From Colwellia sp. PAMC 21821 (GTDB lineage Bacteria; Pseudomonadota; Gammaproteobacteria; Enterobacterales; Alteromonadaceae), in contig NZ_CP014943.1 of assembly GCF_002077175.1 (NCBI RefSeq), forward strand, positions 1,178,001 to 1,242,000: 64,000 bases of DNA, in the 5' to 3' direction. The notes beneath the pieces are model-generated. The model ran no database searches, was not told the DNA's origin, and saw only the letters and a program-made list of their open reading frames with translations. Shown piece after piece: positions 28,967 to 37,497 of the stretch. Every line of letters begins with the position of its first letter. Positions within the stretch are counted from its first letter, which is position 1. The translations under genes and the position numbers were made by a program.

Positions 28967-28995
28967 AACAAACTCCTAAAACCTACCAATTTAAT

Positions 28996-29244
28996 TTAAG
29001 CTGCTTTTTGAGCATCTTTAACTAATTTGGCCACACGATCAGATACAGTTGCACCTTGACCAACCCAATGGTTGACACGGTCTAGGTCTAAACGTAATTT
29101 TTCCGCTTGACCTTGCGCTGTAGGGTTGAAGAAACCAACTTTCTCGATGAAACGACCATCGCGAGAGTTACGGCTATCTGCAACAACAACCTGATAGAAT
29201 GGACGCTTCTTTGCGCCGCCACGAGCTAAACGAATGGTAACCAT
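28996..29244 (-). CDS. rpsP: 30S ribosomal protein S16
   Basis: An 82-residue bS16 protein with the standard opening [20 protein letters not shown], followed by [20 protein letters not shown] and [17 protein letters not shown]. First gene of the rpsP-rimM-trmD-rplS operon. An AGAGGA ribosome site lies a few bases before the ATG. In many gammaproteobacteria ffh directly precedes this operon; here a transporter gene and a repeat separate them. Confidence 0.98.
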   Translation of the reverse strand: MVTIRLARGGAKKRPFYQVVVADSRNSRDGRFIEKVGFFNPTAQGQAEKLRLDLDRVNHWVGQGATVSDRVAKLVKDAQKAA

Positions 29245-29486
29245 ATCGTCCTCTATATAATTTAAGTGTTAAAACGAATTTTCCAGACATTTCCATCGCC
29301 TCAGCGACAGAAAAGCTCGCGTATTTTACGCTTTCCTGCTGATAAAGCAACCTAAAGCTAGTGTTAGATTAATTATTTCGTAAATTAGTTACTGCTAATA
29401 TTAATATAATGGGTATAATCAACGCCTGCAAAACTAAGCGCCATAACAGCTGCGCTACAAATTAGCCCACTCTGGCTGGATAAAAA

Positions 29487-30467
29487 ATGACTCAAGTCGC
29501 AAATAATAGTGTAAAAGGATTAATACTGGCAATGACCACGGCAATTATGTGGGGAATACTGCCTTTGGCGTTGAAATCTGTTTTAGTATTAATGGACGCT
29601 TATACCATTACTTGGTATCGCTTTGTCTTCGCGGCATTTTTCGTTACTTTATTACTGTCTACCAAAAGAAAGATACCCAGCTCAGTGTTACAAAGTTCCA
29701 GTATAATGAAGCAACTCTTTTTTGCTGCCATACTTTTAAGCCTAAATTACATACTTTACTTAGTTGCTTTACATTACATACCGGCAGAAACAGCACAAAT
29801 GCTCATTCAAATGGCGCCTTTCTTCATGTTATTGGGTAGTGTAATTTTAATGAAAGAGCACTTTAGTCGTGGCCAAATGGTCGGTTCATTTGTGCTTATT
29901 TTAGGTTTAATATTATTTTTCAATCAACAGTTCATTAAAAATAGTGGGATTGATAACCATGCATTTTTAATTGGTTTTATTATTATGTTTGGTGCAGCAG
30001 TCACATGGGCGGCCTATGCCATCATTCAAAAGCAAATGTTACGTTATTACAGCTCTAACCAAGTAATGTGGTGTATATACCTACTAAGCGCACTGTTTTT
30101 TTTACCGCTAGCAAGCCCACAACAAATAACAACATTAGATGATACCGCTTTACTGTTATTGTTTTTTTGCTGTGCGAATACGCTAATTGCCTACGGTACT
30201 TTTGCTAAGTCATTAGAGTATTTATCAACGGCTAAAGTAAGCGCAACGCTGGCTATAACACCATTATTAACCGTGATTTTTGCCACTATAGCAGAACAAA
30301 TTTGGCCACAAACATTTCAAGCACAACATTTAAATACTTTGGCTTATATAGGTGCAGGGTTTGTTGTTTTGGGCTCAATGCTTACCGCGCTAGGTGAAAG
30401 AATACTTAACAAGAAGAATATAAATTCACTTAAAGCGTACTTAGGCTTCAAAAATAAAAGCGCTTAA
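29487..30467 (+). CDS. EamA-family (DMT superfamily) membrane transporter
   Basis: A 326-residue protein with ten hydrophobic helices in two EamA repeats of about five helices each (about 10-145 and 160-300). The first begins GLILAMTTAIMWGILPLALKSVL and the second GFIIMFGAAVTWAAYAIIQKQML. Members export or import small metabolites such as amino acids; the substrate is not evident. Transcribed opposite to ffh and the rpsP operon on either side, so an independent unit. A TATAAT preceded by GGG at about 29412 could be its -10 element. Confidence 0.88.
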   Translation: MTQVANNSVKGLILAMTTAIMWGILPLALKSVLVLMDAYTITWYRFVFAAFFVTLLLSTKRKIPSSVLQSSSIMKQLFFAAILLSLNYILYLVALHYIPAETAQMLIQMAPFFMLLGSVILMKEHFSRGQMVGSFVLILGLILFFNQQFIKNSGIDNHAFLIGFIIMFGAAVTWAAYAIIQKQMLRYYSSNQVMWCIYLLSALFFLPLASPQQITTLDDTALLLLFFCCANTLIAYGTFAKSLEYLSTAKVSATLAITPLLTVIFATIAEQIWPQTFQAQHLNTLAYIGAGFVVLGSMLTALGERILNKKNINSLKAYLGFKNKSA

Positions 30468-30470
30468 TAA

Positions 30471-30727
30471 TACCAAATGTAATAAGTTATTGACCAACTT
30501 TAAGCGAGGATAAATTGTTCAAGAATACATGTTTATTGTTCCAGACTAAACATAAGTACCTGCATCCCTGCAGGCAAGGCGTTTGATTGATTAGGGCATG
30601 GATGCCCGTAAGTAGAACAATGCAGGAGCAATTGTCGAGTAATAGCGGGCTATTAGGATTGAAAACAACGCAGTTATTGACGATTTAAACCGCCTTAAAA
30701 TGATCGATTATTTATTTCAATTGGTAT
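30471..30727. repeat. MITE-like repeat, copy A, unoccupied
   Basis: A 257-bp repeat bounded by TACCAA and TTGGTA. The outer 26 bp of the two ends match at 20 positions as inverted repeats. It is nearly the same sequence that surrounds both IS copies, but with no insertion: it reads GTACCTGC-AT-CCCTGCAGG across 30556-30573, with the AT core at 30564-30565. It is therefore the empty-site reference. It also differs from the two occupied copies by a short patch near 30652-30658. No coding sequence. Confidence 0.9.
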
Positions 30728-30811
30728 AACACAATTATGGGAATATGTATTACCGATACAATTCGATTCCCTCCGTTGATTTAACTTAACTTTCCTCACG
30801 GTTCAGAATAC

Positions 30812-30840
30812 AAAAAAGGTAGCTAGACGCTACCTTTTTT
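30812..30840 (-). terminator. Rho-independent terminator of ffh
   Basis: A 12-bp stem, AAAAAAGGTAGC with GCTACCTTTTTT around TAGAC, 30 bp past the ffh stop on the minus strand. Confidence 0.93.
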
Positions 30841-30869
30841 AGTGCTAAAAAATGCCTTAGACAGAAAAA

Positions 30870-32252
30870 TTAACGACCAAACGGACCGCCGCCCATGCCA
30901 CCACCGGGAGGCATCATGCCCTTCATTGAGCGCATCATTTTTTGCATGCCGCCTTTACCTGACATTTTTTTCATCATTTTTTGCATTTGAGTAAATTGTT
31001 TTAGCAGCTTATTTACATCTTGTATTTGTGTACCAGAACCTGCAGCAATACGACGCTTGCGTGAGCCTTTAATAATATCAGGGCGTTGTCGTTCAGCTTT
31101 TGTCATGGAGTTAATCATAGCTTCCATACGGATAGTGACTTTATCATCCATTTGGCCTTTAACTTGCTCCGACATATTACCCATACCAGGCAATTTATCC
31201 ATTAGACCCATCATGCCACCCATACTTTTCATTTGTACAAGTTGATCACGAAAATCTTCTAAATCAAAACCTTTACCACTTTTTACTTTTTTCGCTAGTC
31301 TTTCGGCTTGTTTGCGGTCAACCTTTTGCTCTACTTCTTCAATTAAAGAAAGTACATCACCCATGCCTAATATACGAGAGGCGATTCTGTCTGGATGAAA
31401 AGGCTCTAACGCTTCAATTTTCTCACCAACACCCATAAACTTGATTGGCTTGCCGGTAATATGGCGAATAGACAACGCCGCACCACCGCGAGCATCACCA
31501 TCGGTTTTAGTTAAGATAATACCGGTTAGTGGTAAAGCATCATTAAATGCTTTTGCCGTATTCGCAGCATCTTGACCTGTCATAGCGTCAACGGTGAACA
31601 AAGTTTCAATCGGATTAATGGCAGCATGAAGCTGTTGGATTTCAGCCATCATTTCACCGTCGATATGCAAACGACCGGCAGTATCAACAATCACTACATC
31701 AAAAAAGTTTTTCTTCGCGTGGTCAATTGCAGCATTAGCAATATCGATAGGTTTTTGTTTAATGTCACTTGGGAAGAAACCAACGTTAATTTCTGTCGCC
31801 AACATTTCCAGTTGTTTTATCGCAGCAGGTCGATAAACATCGGCACTCACCACTAAAACTTTCTTCTTTTCACGCTCAGTTAAAAATTTCGCTAGCTTAG
31901 CAACAGAGGTGGTTTTACCCGCACCTTGTAAACCGGCCATTAGCACAACCGCTGGCGGTGCTGTTTTTAGGTTAAGGGCTTCATTAACTTCACCCATTGC
32001 CACTTCAAGTTCTGTACGAACGATTTTTACAAAAACCTGACCTGGCGTTAAGCTTTTCGAAACATCTTGTCCAACCGCACTTTCTTTAACTTTAGCGATA
32101 AATTCACGAATAACGGGCAAAGCAACGTCGGCTTCTAATAAGGCCATCCGTACTTCACGTAAAGTATCTTTTATATTGTCTTCAGTTAAGCGACCACGGC
32201 CACTGATATTTTTTAGTGTTTTTGTTAAACGATCGGAAAGATTCTCAAACAT
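30870..32252 (-). CDS. ffh: Signal recognition particle protein
   Basis: A 460-residue SRP54-type GTPase that binds signal sequences of nascent inner-membrane proteins and docks with FtsY. The N domain (1-85) is followed by the G domain with GLQGAGKTTSVAK (G1), DTAGRLHID (G3) and TKTDGDARGG (G4). The C-terminal methionine-rich M domain (about 325-440, e.g. QFTQMQKMMKKMSGKGGMQKMM) binds 4.5S RNA and signal peptides. The chain ends in a Gly/Pro/Met-rich tail. A single-gene unit with its own terminator. Confidence 0.97.
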   Translation of the reverse strand: MFENLSDRLTKTLKNISGRGRLTEDNIKDTLREVRMALLEADVALPVIREFIAKVKESAVGQDVSKSLTPGQVFVKIVRTELEVAMGEVNEALNLKTAPPAVVLMAGLQGAGKTTSVAKLAKFLTEREKKKVLVVSADVYRPAAIKQLEMLATEINVGFFPSDIKQKPIDIANAAIDHAKKNFFDVVIVDTAGRLHIDGEMMAEIQQLHAAINPIETLFTVDAMTGQDAANTAKAFNDALPLTGIILTKTDGDARGGAALSIRHITGKPIKFMGVGEKIEALEPFHPDRIASRILGMGDVLSLIEEVEQKVDRKQAERLAKKVKSGKGFDLEDFRDQLVQMKSMGGMMGLMDKLPGMGNMSEQVKGQMDDKVTIRMEAMINSMTKAERQRPDIIKGSRKRRIAAGSGTQIQDVNKLLKQFTQMQKMMKKMSGKGGMQKMMRSMKGMMPPGGGMGGGPFGR

Positions 32253-32292
32253 AAATGACTCAAATATTAACTTTGCGCAAAAAATTAGCTCT

Positions 32293-32320
32293 ATTATACC
32301 CGTACAAATAATTAGCGAAA
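32293..32320 (-). promoter_or_regulatory. Candidate promoter of ffh
   Basis: On the minus strand a perfect TATAAT (-10) at 32293-32298 lies 40 bp before the ffh ATG. A weak -35 (TTTCGC) is 16 bp further upstream. The call rests mainly on the -10 match and position. Confidence 0.4.
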
Positions 32321-32600
32321 GTAGAAGTTATGCTTTTAAGCTAATGGCATACCTTAATAAAGAAAACACAAAGCAGGAATACAGTTCAATAAGAAGGTAA
32401 AATATTATGATAAACTGCCGTAAAGATGCCAACTTGGCTTTAGGTTGACAGATACTTATATTCTATAATTTTTAGGCCTTAAACCTACACGTAAACTGTT
32501 GATATAAAATAAGCAATAGTTATGGAGTATGATGGCTATTCTGCTAGAATCGCATCATTAGCTAGCTTATGAACAGTTTTTAATTTTTTCGGAGCTCTTT

Positions 32601-33401
32601 GTGGAATTTTCAAGTATCACTTCATTTACTGCCTTTGTGTGTTATAGCGTGGCGACAATATCAATTTTATCTCGCTTGTTTCACCCTAAAGGGCCGAATT
32701 TAATTATTACTTTAATTTTTGCCTGCTTGGCGATAATTTTTCATGTTTTAAGCAGTTCACAATTTTTAAATACGCATAATCATCTTAACTTTTCGCTTCC
32801 TAATGTAGTGTCGTTAGTCAGTCTAATTATTACTTTAGTTATTTCTGCGGTCGCTTTGCGCTTTAAAGTTAATTTATTATTACCAGGGATCTACGGTTTT
32901 GCTGGCCTTTGGCAACTCGCTATGATTTTTATTGCCCCCGTCGGTAATATGGAAATTGTTTCAGATAAAATTGCGATGTTAAGCCATATTACATTTGCCA
33001 TAATCGCCTATTGTGTTCTCGTTATTGCTACGCTATATGCCTTCCAAGTAGCCTATATTAATACCAAATTAAAGAGCAAAAACTTCCAGGCGGTTCATCA
33101 CTTGCCGCCTTTAATGCAAGTGGAACAGCAGCTATTTATTATTCTGTTATTTGGTAGTGTCTGTTTATTGCTTAGCCAAGTGTTAGGTTTTTTGTTTCTT
33201 GATGGTATGATCTCAAAAGAAAATGCTCATAAAACAATTTTATCTTTAATTGCCTGCGCAATTTATTTCGTTACGCTATGGGGACATTTTAAACAAGGTT
33301 GGCGTGGCCAACGGGTGCTGACATTAACAGTAATCGCGACATTTATACTTACTTTGGCTTATTTTGGTAGTCGATTTGTGAAAGAATTTCTCTTATTATA
33401 A
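32601..33401 (+). CDS. YpjD/CcsA-like inner-membrane protein (cytochrome c assembly family)
   Basis: A 266-residue polytopic protein with about eight hydrophobic helices. It resembles E. coli YpjD, a relative of the CcsA/CcmC heme-handling family. Conserved-looking segments are LSHITFAIIAYCVLVIATLYAFQ, PPLMQVEQQLFIILLFGSVCLLLSQVLGF, AHKTILSLIACAIYFVTLWGHFKQGWRGQR. Histidines in the first and last could bind heme. The start is GTG 32601 behind CGGAGC. The downstream CorB-like gene follows by 84 bp, and the ffh-ypjD-corB neighbourhood is common in gammaproteobacteria. The precise function is unknown. Confidence 0.85.
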   Translation: MEFSSITSFTAFVCYSVATISILSRLFHPKGPNLIITLIFACLAIIFHVLSSSQFLNTHNHLNFSLPNVVSLVSLIITLVISAVALRFKVNLLLPGIYGFAGLWQLAMIFIAPVGNMEIVSDKIAMLSHITFAIIAYCVLVIATLYAFQVAYINTKLKSKNFQAVHHLPPLMQVEQQLFIILLFGSVCLLLSQVLGFLFLDGMISKENAHKTILSLIACAIYFVTLWGHFKQGWRGQRVLTLTVIATFILTLAYFGSRFVKEFLLL

Positions 33402-33485
33402 ATTTTAGCGTATAAGTTAACTTTGTATTACTTTTCCTACTTGGCGCTGTAATACCACTCGCAATTAATATATAGGATCCCTTTT

Positions 33486-34763
33486 TTGGATAACATCTCT
33501 ACCGATATGCTGTTTGTCGTGCTTGGCATTCTCATATTCATATCAGCTTATTTCTCTGGCTCTGAAACTGGCATGATGTCAATCAACCGATATCGGTTAA
33601 AGCACTTAGAAAAGCAGAACCATCGTGGCGCCAAACGGGTCAGTAAATTACTGGCAAAACCAGATAAATTAATCGGCTTGATCCTGATTGGTAATAACTT
33701 AGTCAATATTTTTGCGACGCTGATTACTGGCATAATAGCGCAAAGACTCTATGGCGACGCAGGTGTATTTTATTCAGGTTTGTTGTTAACGTTAGTTATC
33801 TTAATTTTTGCTGAAATAACGCCAAAAACCTTGGCGGCTCTGTATCCAGAAAAAGTCGCTTTCCCGAGTTCATTAATCCTCACTTTATTATTAAAGCTTT
33901 TATACCCTTTCGTTATAGCGGTAAATTGGATCACCAATGGCATATTAGCCATGTTAGGCATTAGCTCAGAACAAAGAGAGCAACACAGTTTAAGCTCTGA
34001 AGAGTTACGCACCGTGGTAAACGAGTCTGGTGCTTTATTGAAATCTCAAGATCAAGATATGCTAGTGGGTATACTCGATTTAGAAAATGTCACTGTTGAA
34101 GATATTATGATCCCTCGTAATGAGCTTGTGGGCATTGATATTAACAACGAATGGAAGCGCATCCAAAAACAACTTACGCAATCGAACCATACTCGGGTTT
34201 TATTATATCGTGACAATATCGACGACGTTGTCGGCTATGTACATGTGCGTGATGCTTTAAGATTAGTGTCGAAAGAACAATTTACCAAAGCAACTTTGTT
34301 ACGTGCTGTTCGGGAGATATACTTTATTCCTGAGGGCACTCCTCTCAATGTGCAGTTACTCAAGTTTCAACACGCTAAAGAGCGCTTAGGATTAGTAGTT
34401 GATGAATACGGTGATATTCAAGGCTTAGTAACATTAGAAGATATTCTGGAAGAAATTGTCGGTGACTTCACCACCACAATGACACCAACAACCAGTGATG
34501 AAGTCAACATTCAACCTGACGGAAGCTATTTAGTGGATGGCAGTGCAACTGTACGTGACGTGAATAAAGAAATGACCTGGAGCTTTCCAACTGATGGCCC
34601 TAAAACGATTAATGGCTTAATTTTGGAGTACCTTGAAGATATTCCAGAGGCGAACTTAAGCGTAAGAATATCCGGTTATCCGCTCGAAATTATCGAAGTA
34701 AAAGACAACATGATCAAAACGGTTAGAATATTACCCGATTTTTATGATGGTATAAAAACATAG
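33486..34763 (+). CDS. CorB/YfjD-like CNNM-family transporter with CBS domains
   Basis: A 425-residue protein. The N-terminal DUF21/CNNM membrane domain (about 1-185) contains SAYFSGSETGMMSINRYRL and LIGNNLVNIFATL. A CBS pair (about 200-330) includes VEDIMIPRNELVGID and the acidic GLVVDEYGDIQGLVTLEDILEEIVGDF. The C-terminal CorC/HlyC domain (about 345-420) ends the chain. CNNM proteins transport Mg2+ and often exchange it with Na+. The start is a TTG at 33486, which fits the family start (E. coli YfjD begins MEHIST; here DNIST). Confidence 0.92.
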   Translation: MDNISTDMLFVVLGILIFISAYFSGSETGMMSINRYRLKHLEKQNHRGAKRVSKLLAKPDKLIGLILIGNNLVNIFATLITGIIAQRLYGDAGVFYSGLLLTLVILIFAEITPKTLAALYPEKVAFPSSLILTLLLKLLYPFVIAVNWITNGILAMLGISSEQREQHSLSSEELRTVVNESGALLKSQDQDMLVGILDLENVTVEDIMIPRNELVGIDINNEWKRIQKQLTQSNHTRVLLYRDNIDDVVGYVHVRDALRLVSKEQFTKATLLRAVREIYFIPEGTPLNVQLLKFQHAKERLGLVVDEYGDIQGLVTLEDILEEIVGDFTTTMTPTTSDEVNIQPDGSYLVDGSATVRDVNKEMTWSFPTDGPKTINGLILEYLEDIPEANLSVRISGYPLEIIEVKDNMIKTVRILPDFYDGIKT

Positions 34764-34792
34764 TAATGTAACGGTTAGAGATTAATTATGAG

Positions 34793-34828
34793 AAAGGCAC
34801 AGTTAATAATATATTAACTGTGCCTTTT
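34793..34828 (+). terminator. Rho-independent terminator of the corB-like gene
   Basis: A 16-bp stem, AAAGGCACAGTTAATA with TATTAACTGTGCCTTT around a 3-nt loop, followed by a short T-run. Confidence 0.88.
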
Positions 34829-35168
34829 GCATTATAGCTTCGGTAATAGTCGCAACTGAGTCTTCAACTGGCCTGCTTTTCAGGCATAGAAACCTTCAAA
34901 CATAAGGTACATCAGTGAATCATTAGTTGATAACTAATCGATAACTAATTGATCAAATTAATACCTCCTGCAATGTCCAATAAGCTGCATTCAACCTGCG
35001 ATAACCATTCAATGTGAAAGTAGTGTCGACTGCTTTAATCAGTTGAAAAGCTCTGATAGTTAATGAGACTGATAGTTAGGGCAACGGGTACCAATGACCT
35101 ACCATAAAGTTATTTCTCTAAAATTTAAATGATGACTGAACATGAAAATTTACTTAAATGACATTTAA
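34829..35168. other. Gene-free gap before repeat copy B
   Basis: No credible coding frame. Short direct repeats of the type TTGATAACTAATCGATAACTAA occur near 34927-34950 (TGATAACTAA units). I see no structured RNA. Confidence 0.4.
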
Positions 35169-35284
35169 TACCAAATGTATTAAGTTATTGACCAATTTTA
35201 AGCGAGGATAAATTGTTCAAGAATACATGTTTATTGTTCCAGACTAAACATAAGTACCTGCATATATGGACCCACTCCGTTTGC

Positions 35285-35559
35285 AAGACATTTAATCGTT
35301 ATGTAAGAGAAAATCATTGCTCTCATATATCCGGCCTGTTTATGAAGGATTTTTACCTTCTGGCCCCGATGGTTGTTTGCGCTCACACTCCTCATCATCC
35401 CTCCGGCTTTTTTATTAGCCAATGCAGGTACCAGGTTTTGTGCAAGCCAGTCTGACTATCTTACCATCCGATTAATTTATCTTTTGCAACTGAAGTAAAA
35501 GGGTTTTACTGTTATCTCATCACTGAAACCAATCTAACTTGCTTCAGTTTTGAGCTTTA
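35285..35559 (-). ncRNA. Candidate bridge RNA (seekRNA) of IS copy 1
   Basis: Non-coding tail after the transposase gene. On the minus strand the guide-like GTACCTGCAT is at 35422-35431 and AGGGAT at 35397-35402, on opposite strands of an internal loop as in copy 2. The apical loop between them has one extra base here. The boundaries are approximate. The structural reasoning is given in the copy 2 entry. Confidence 0.65.
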
Positions 35560-36576
35560 TTATATAGCCGGGCGATAACTTTCCCCCTTCGCCATTATTA
35601 CCCAAGCCATTCTTGCTATTTTATTCGCCACAGCAACGCATGCTTTGTTGTGTCCTCGTCGGGATTTTAACGCTTGTGCCCACAAACTAAATCGGTCAGT
35701 TTTGTTTTCACTGTGCCTTAATACTGCCCGGGCCCCGTGGATGTATAGTGTTCTTAAATAACTATTACCGCGTTTACTTATACCGAGTAAGGTGGCCTTT
35801 CCACCCGTTGAATGCTGCCCAGGAACAAGCCCAAGCCATGCCGAAAAATGTCGACCATTTACAAAGTCTTTTCCATCTCCTGCAGCTGCATAAGTAGCGC
35901 TAGCTGTGATTGCTCCAATACCTAATATTTCATCTAAGCGAACACATATTTCATTTTCTTTATTCATCGTGTTTAAGCGAACTTCACACGCTTTAAACTT
36001 CACTTCTGTGACTTGAAATTCAAGCCATAACTCATTAAATATCTCCCGACTTAAATACGTTAACTCATTTGTCGCATCCTCTAAAATATCCGGCAGTTCA
36101 TTGCGAATTGCAGAAATACCTTTATTGATGACAATGCCATATTCTCCTAACAAGCCTCGTATCTGACTTGCTAATGCTTTACGTTCTTTCTTTATGCGTT
36201 CACGTTGTCGATGGAAGTTTTGAATATCTTGTTGTTCTATCGATTTAATTGGCACAAACCTCATGGTCGGGCGTTGCGCTGCCTCTGCAATACCTTCGGC
36301 ATCGTTATAATCATTTTTATTGCCTTTAACGAAGGGTTTTACATATTGAGGCGCAATAAGTTTTACTTGGTGCCCCAATTCAATAAATTTTCTAGCCCAG
36401 TAGTTCGCACTGCCACAAGCTTCCATTACAATTAGGCAAGGCTCTAATGTTGCCATGAAACTCAACACTTGTTTTCTTCTTAATTGTTTCTTTTTTACAA
36501 ATCGCCCATTTTTATTCACAGCGAACATGTGAAAAATTGATTTTGCAATGTCTAAACCGATTGTAGTAATCTTCAT
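35560..36576 (-). CDS. IS110-family DEDD transposase (IS1111 group), copy 1
   Basis: A 338-residue recombinase, identical in sequence to the copy at 46.4 kb. The N-terminal RuvC-like domain has the DEDD set D9 (GLDIAKS), E52 (VMEACGS), D89 and D92 (KNDYNDAEGIAEA). After a helical middle (about 110-205), the C-terminal Tnp domain carries GIGAITASATYAAAGDG, LGLVPGQHSTGGK (candidate catalytic Ser256) and GISKRGNSYLRTLYIHGARAV. IS110 enzymes recombine a circular donor with target DNA under guidance of an element-encoded RNA. Intact, so probably active. Confidence 0.95.
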   Translation of the reverse strand: MKITTIGLDIAKSIFHMFAVNKNGRFVKKKQLRRKQVLSFMATLEPCLIVMEACGSANYWARKFIELGHQVKLIAPQYVKPFVKGNKNDYNDAEGIAEAAQRPTMRFVPIKSIEQQDIQNFHRQRERIKKERKALASQIRGLLGEYGIVINKGISAIRNELPDILEDATNELTYLSREIFNELWLEFQVTEVKFKACEVRLNTMNKENEICVRLDEILGIGAITASATYAAAGDGKDFVNGRHFSAWLGLVPGQHSTGGKATLLGISKRGNSYLRTLYIHGARAVLRHSENKTDRFSLWAQALKSRRGHNKACVAVANKIARMAWVIMAKGESYRPAI

Positions 36577-36852
36577 GTTGATCCACTCCGCTTTTATAAA
36601 TGATTGTTATCACTTTCATTTTGGCCCTAAAGAGGCCGGAAATAAAGTTGGAGTGGGTCCATACCATTATCCCTGCAGGCAAGGCGTTTGATTGATTAGG
36701 GCATGGATGCCCGTAAGTAGAACAATGCAGGAGCAATTGTCGAGTAATAGCGGGCGTGTGTGATTGAAAACAACGCAGTTATTGACGATTTAAACCGCCT
36801 TAAAATGATCGATTATTTATTTCAATTGGTATAAGCCATCTTCCGACCATTT

Positions 36853-36943
36853 TGTGGATAGAATAATCCTCACTTAAAGTTAATAACAAAGTTATACACA
36901 GCATTAGATCTGAAGTACAAGTTTCCACAATTTCTGTGGATAA
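36853..36943. promoter_or_regulatory. Group of DnaA-box-like sequences
   Basis: Three 9-mers lie within 91 bp. TGTGGATAA (36935-36943) is the exact complement of the consensus TTATCCACA. TTATACACA (36892-36900) fits the looser TTWTNCACA. TGTGGATAG (36853-36861) has one mismatch. A weaker GTTTCCACA lies at 36921-36929. AT-rich DNA follows, including a T-run near 37010. This may be a DnaA-binding or titration site. Confidence 0.5.
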
Positions 36944-37497
36944 CAAATGCAAGCCCTATTGAAATTAGACTTTGTATTTTGCAATCAATTTTTCTTCAAA
37001 TAATGCTCTTTTTTTTAAAAATATTGCTTGTGTATTTCCTAGCCCTTACACAGACTGAATTACTAAAAAATAATGAAAATTTTATTCACGTTGGCAAGAA
37101 CTATGCTACCCATAACTTCTGAAAAGTCAGTTGAAAAGCTGACCAAATAATAAAGGCAGATAATACTAATTTAGGAACAGATATTGCGTGATAATAGTGC
37201 TATAAATTTATTTCGTGTATTTTTAGGTCTTAGACGAATAAAATTTTTAGCCATGCTAAAGAGAGCCTGCTCACGATGTAAAATGTGAAAAACTGCGCAT
37301 AAAATAACGCTATTAATATTGTAAAACTATAAATATCGTGTTGTTAATTGGCTACATTTAGGGAGATAAATCATAGCTTAAGTTTGTTGGCTTTACTGAG
37401 GATAAAGCTGACAAAAAAATGAAAAATTAATGAAGGTAGGTATTGAAAATACACAGCTTGAGACTAAAACGGGTTAACCTCAAGCTGTCGATAAGCA
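36944..37497. other. Gene-free AT-rich gap after the DnaA-box group
   Basis: About 550 bp with no frame that looks coding and no recognisable RNA or repeat. Several A/T tracts are present (36999-37025, 37060-37085). The lipoprotein gene at its right edge points into it, with no clear hairpin terminator. Confidence 0.4.

Larger units (their letters stand above)
35262..36668 (-). mobile_element. IS110-family (IS1111-group) insertion sequence, copy 1
   Basis: A 1407-bp element defined by comparison with the empty repeat at 30.5 kb; one copy of the AT core is counted inside, the other at 36669-36670. Subterminal 12-bp inverted repeats TGGACCCACTCC / GGAGTGGGTCCA lie a few bases in from each end, typical of the IS1111 group. 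There is one transposase gene (minus strand). Between the transposase stop and the end lie 298 non-coding bases holding the candidate bridge RNA. It differs from copy 2 by two substitutions in the short upstream region and two compensating 1-bp indels in the tail. Confidence 0.92.
35169..36831. repeat. MITE-like repeat, copy B, interrupted by an IS110-family element
   Basis: The same repeat as copy A, bounded by TACCAA and TTGGTA, split by a 1407-bp insertion. Without the insertion it is 256 bp. Its longer arm (36669-36831) is identical by eye to that of copy C, including a CACACAC patch where copy A has CCTAATA (read in the transposase direction). The shorter arm differs from copy C by two bases. 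Confidence 0.9.

Noticed and set aside
36853..37497. A second replication origin
   Set aside because: Only three box-like sites, no iteron array and no replication gene nearby; a titration or regulatory site is the more modest reading.
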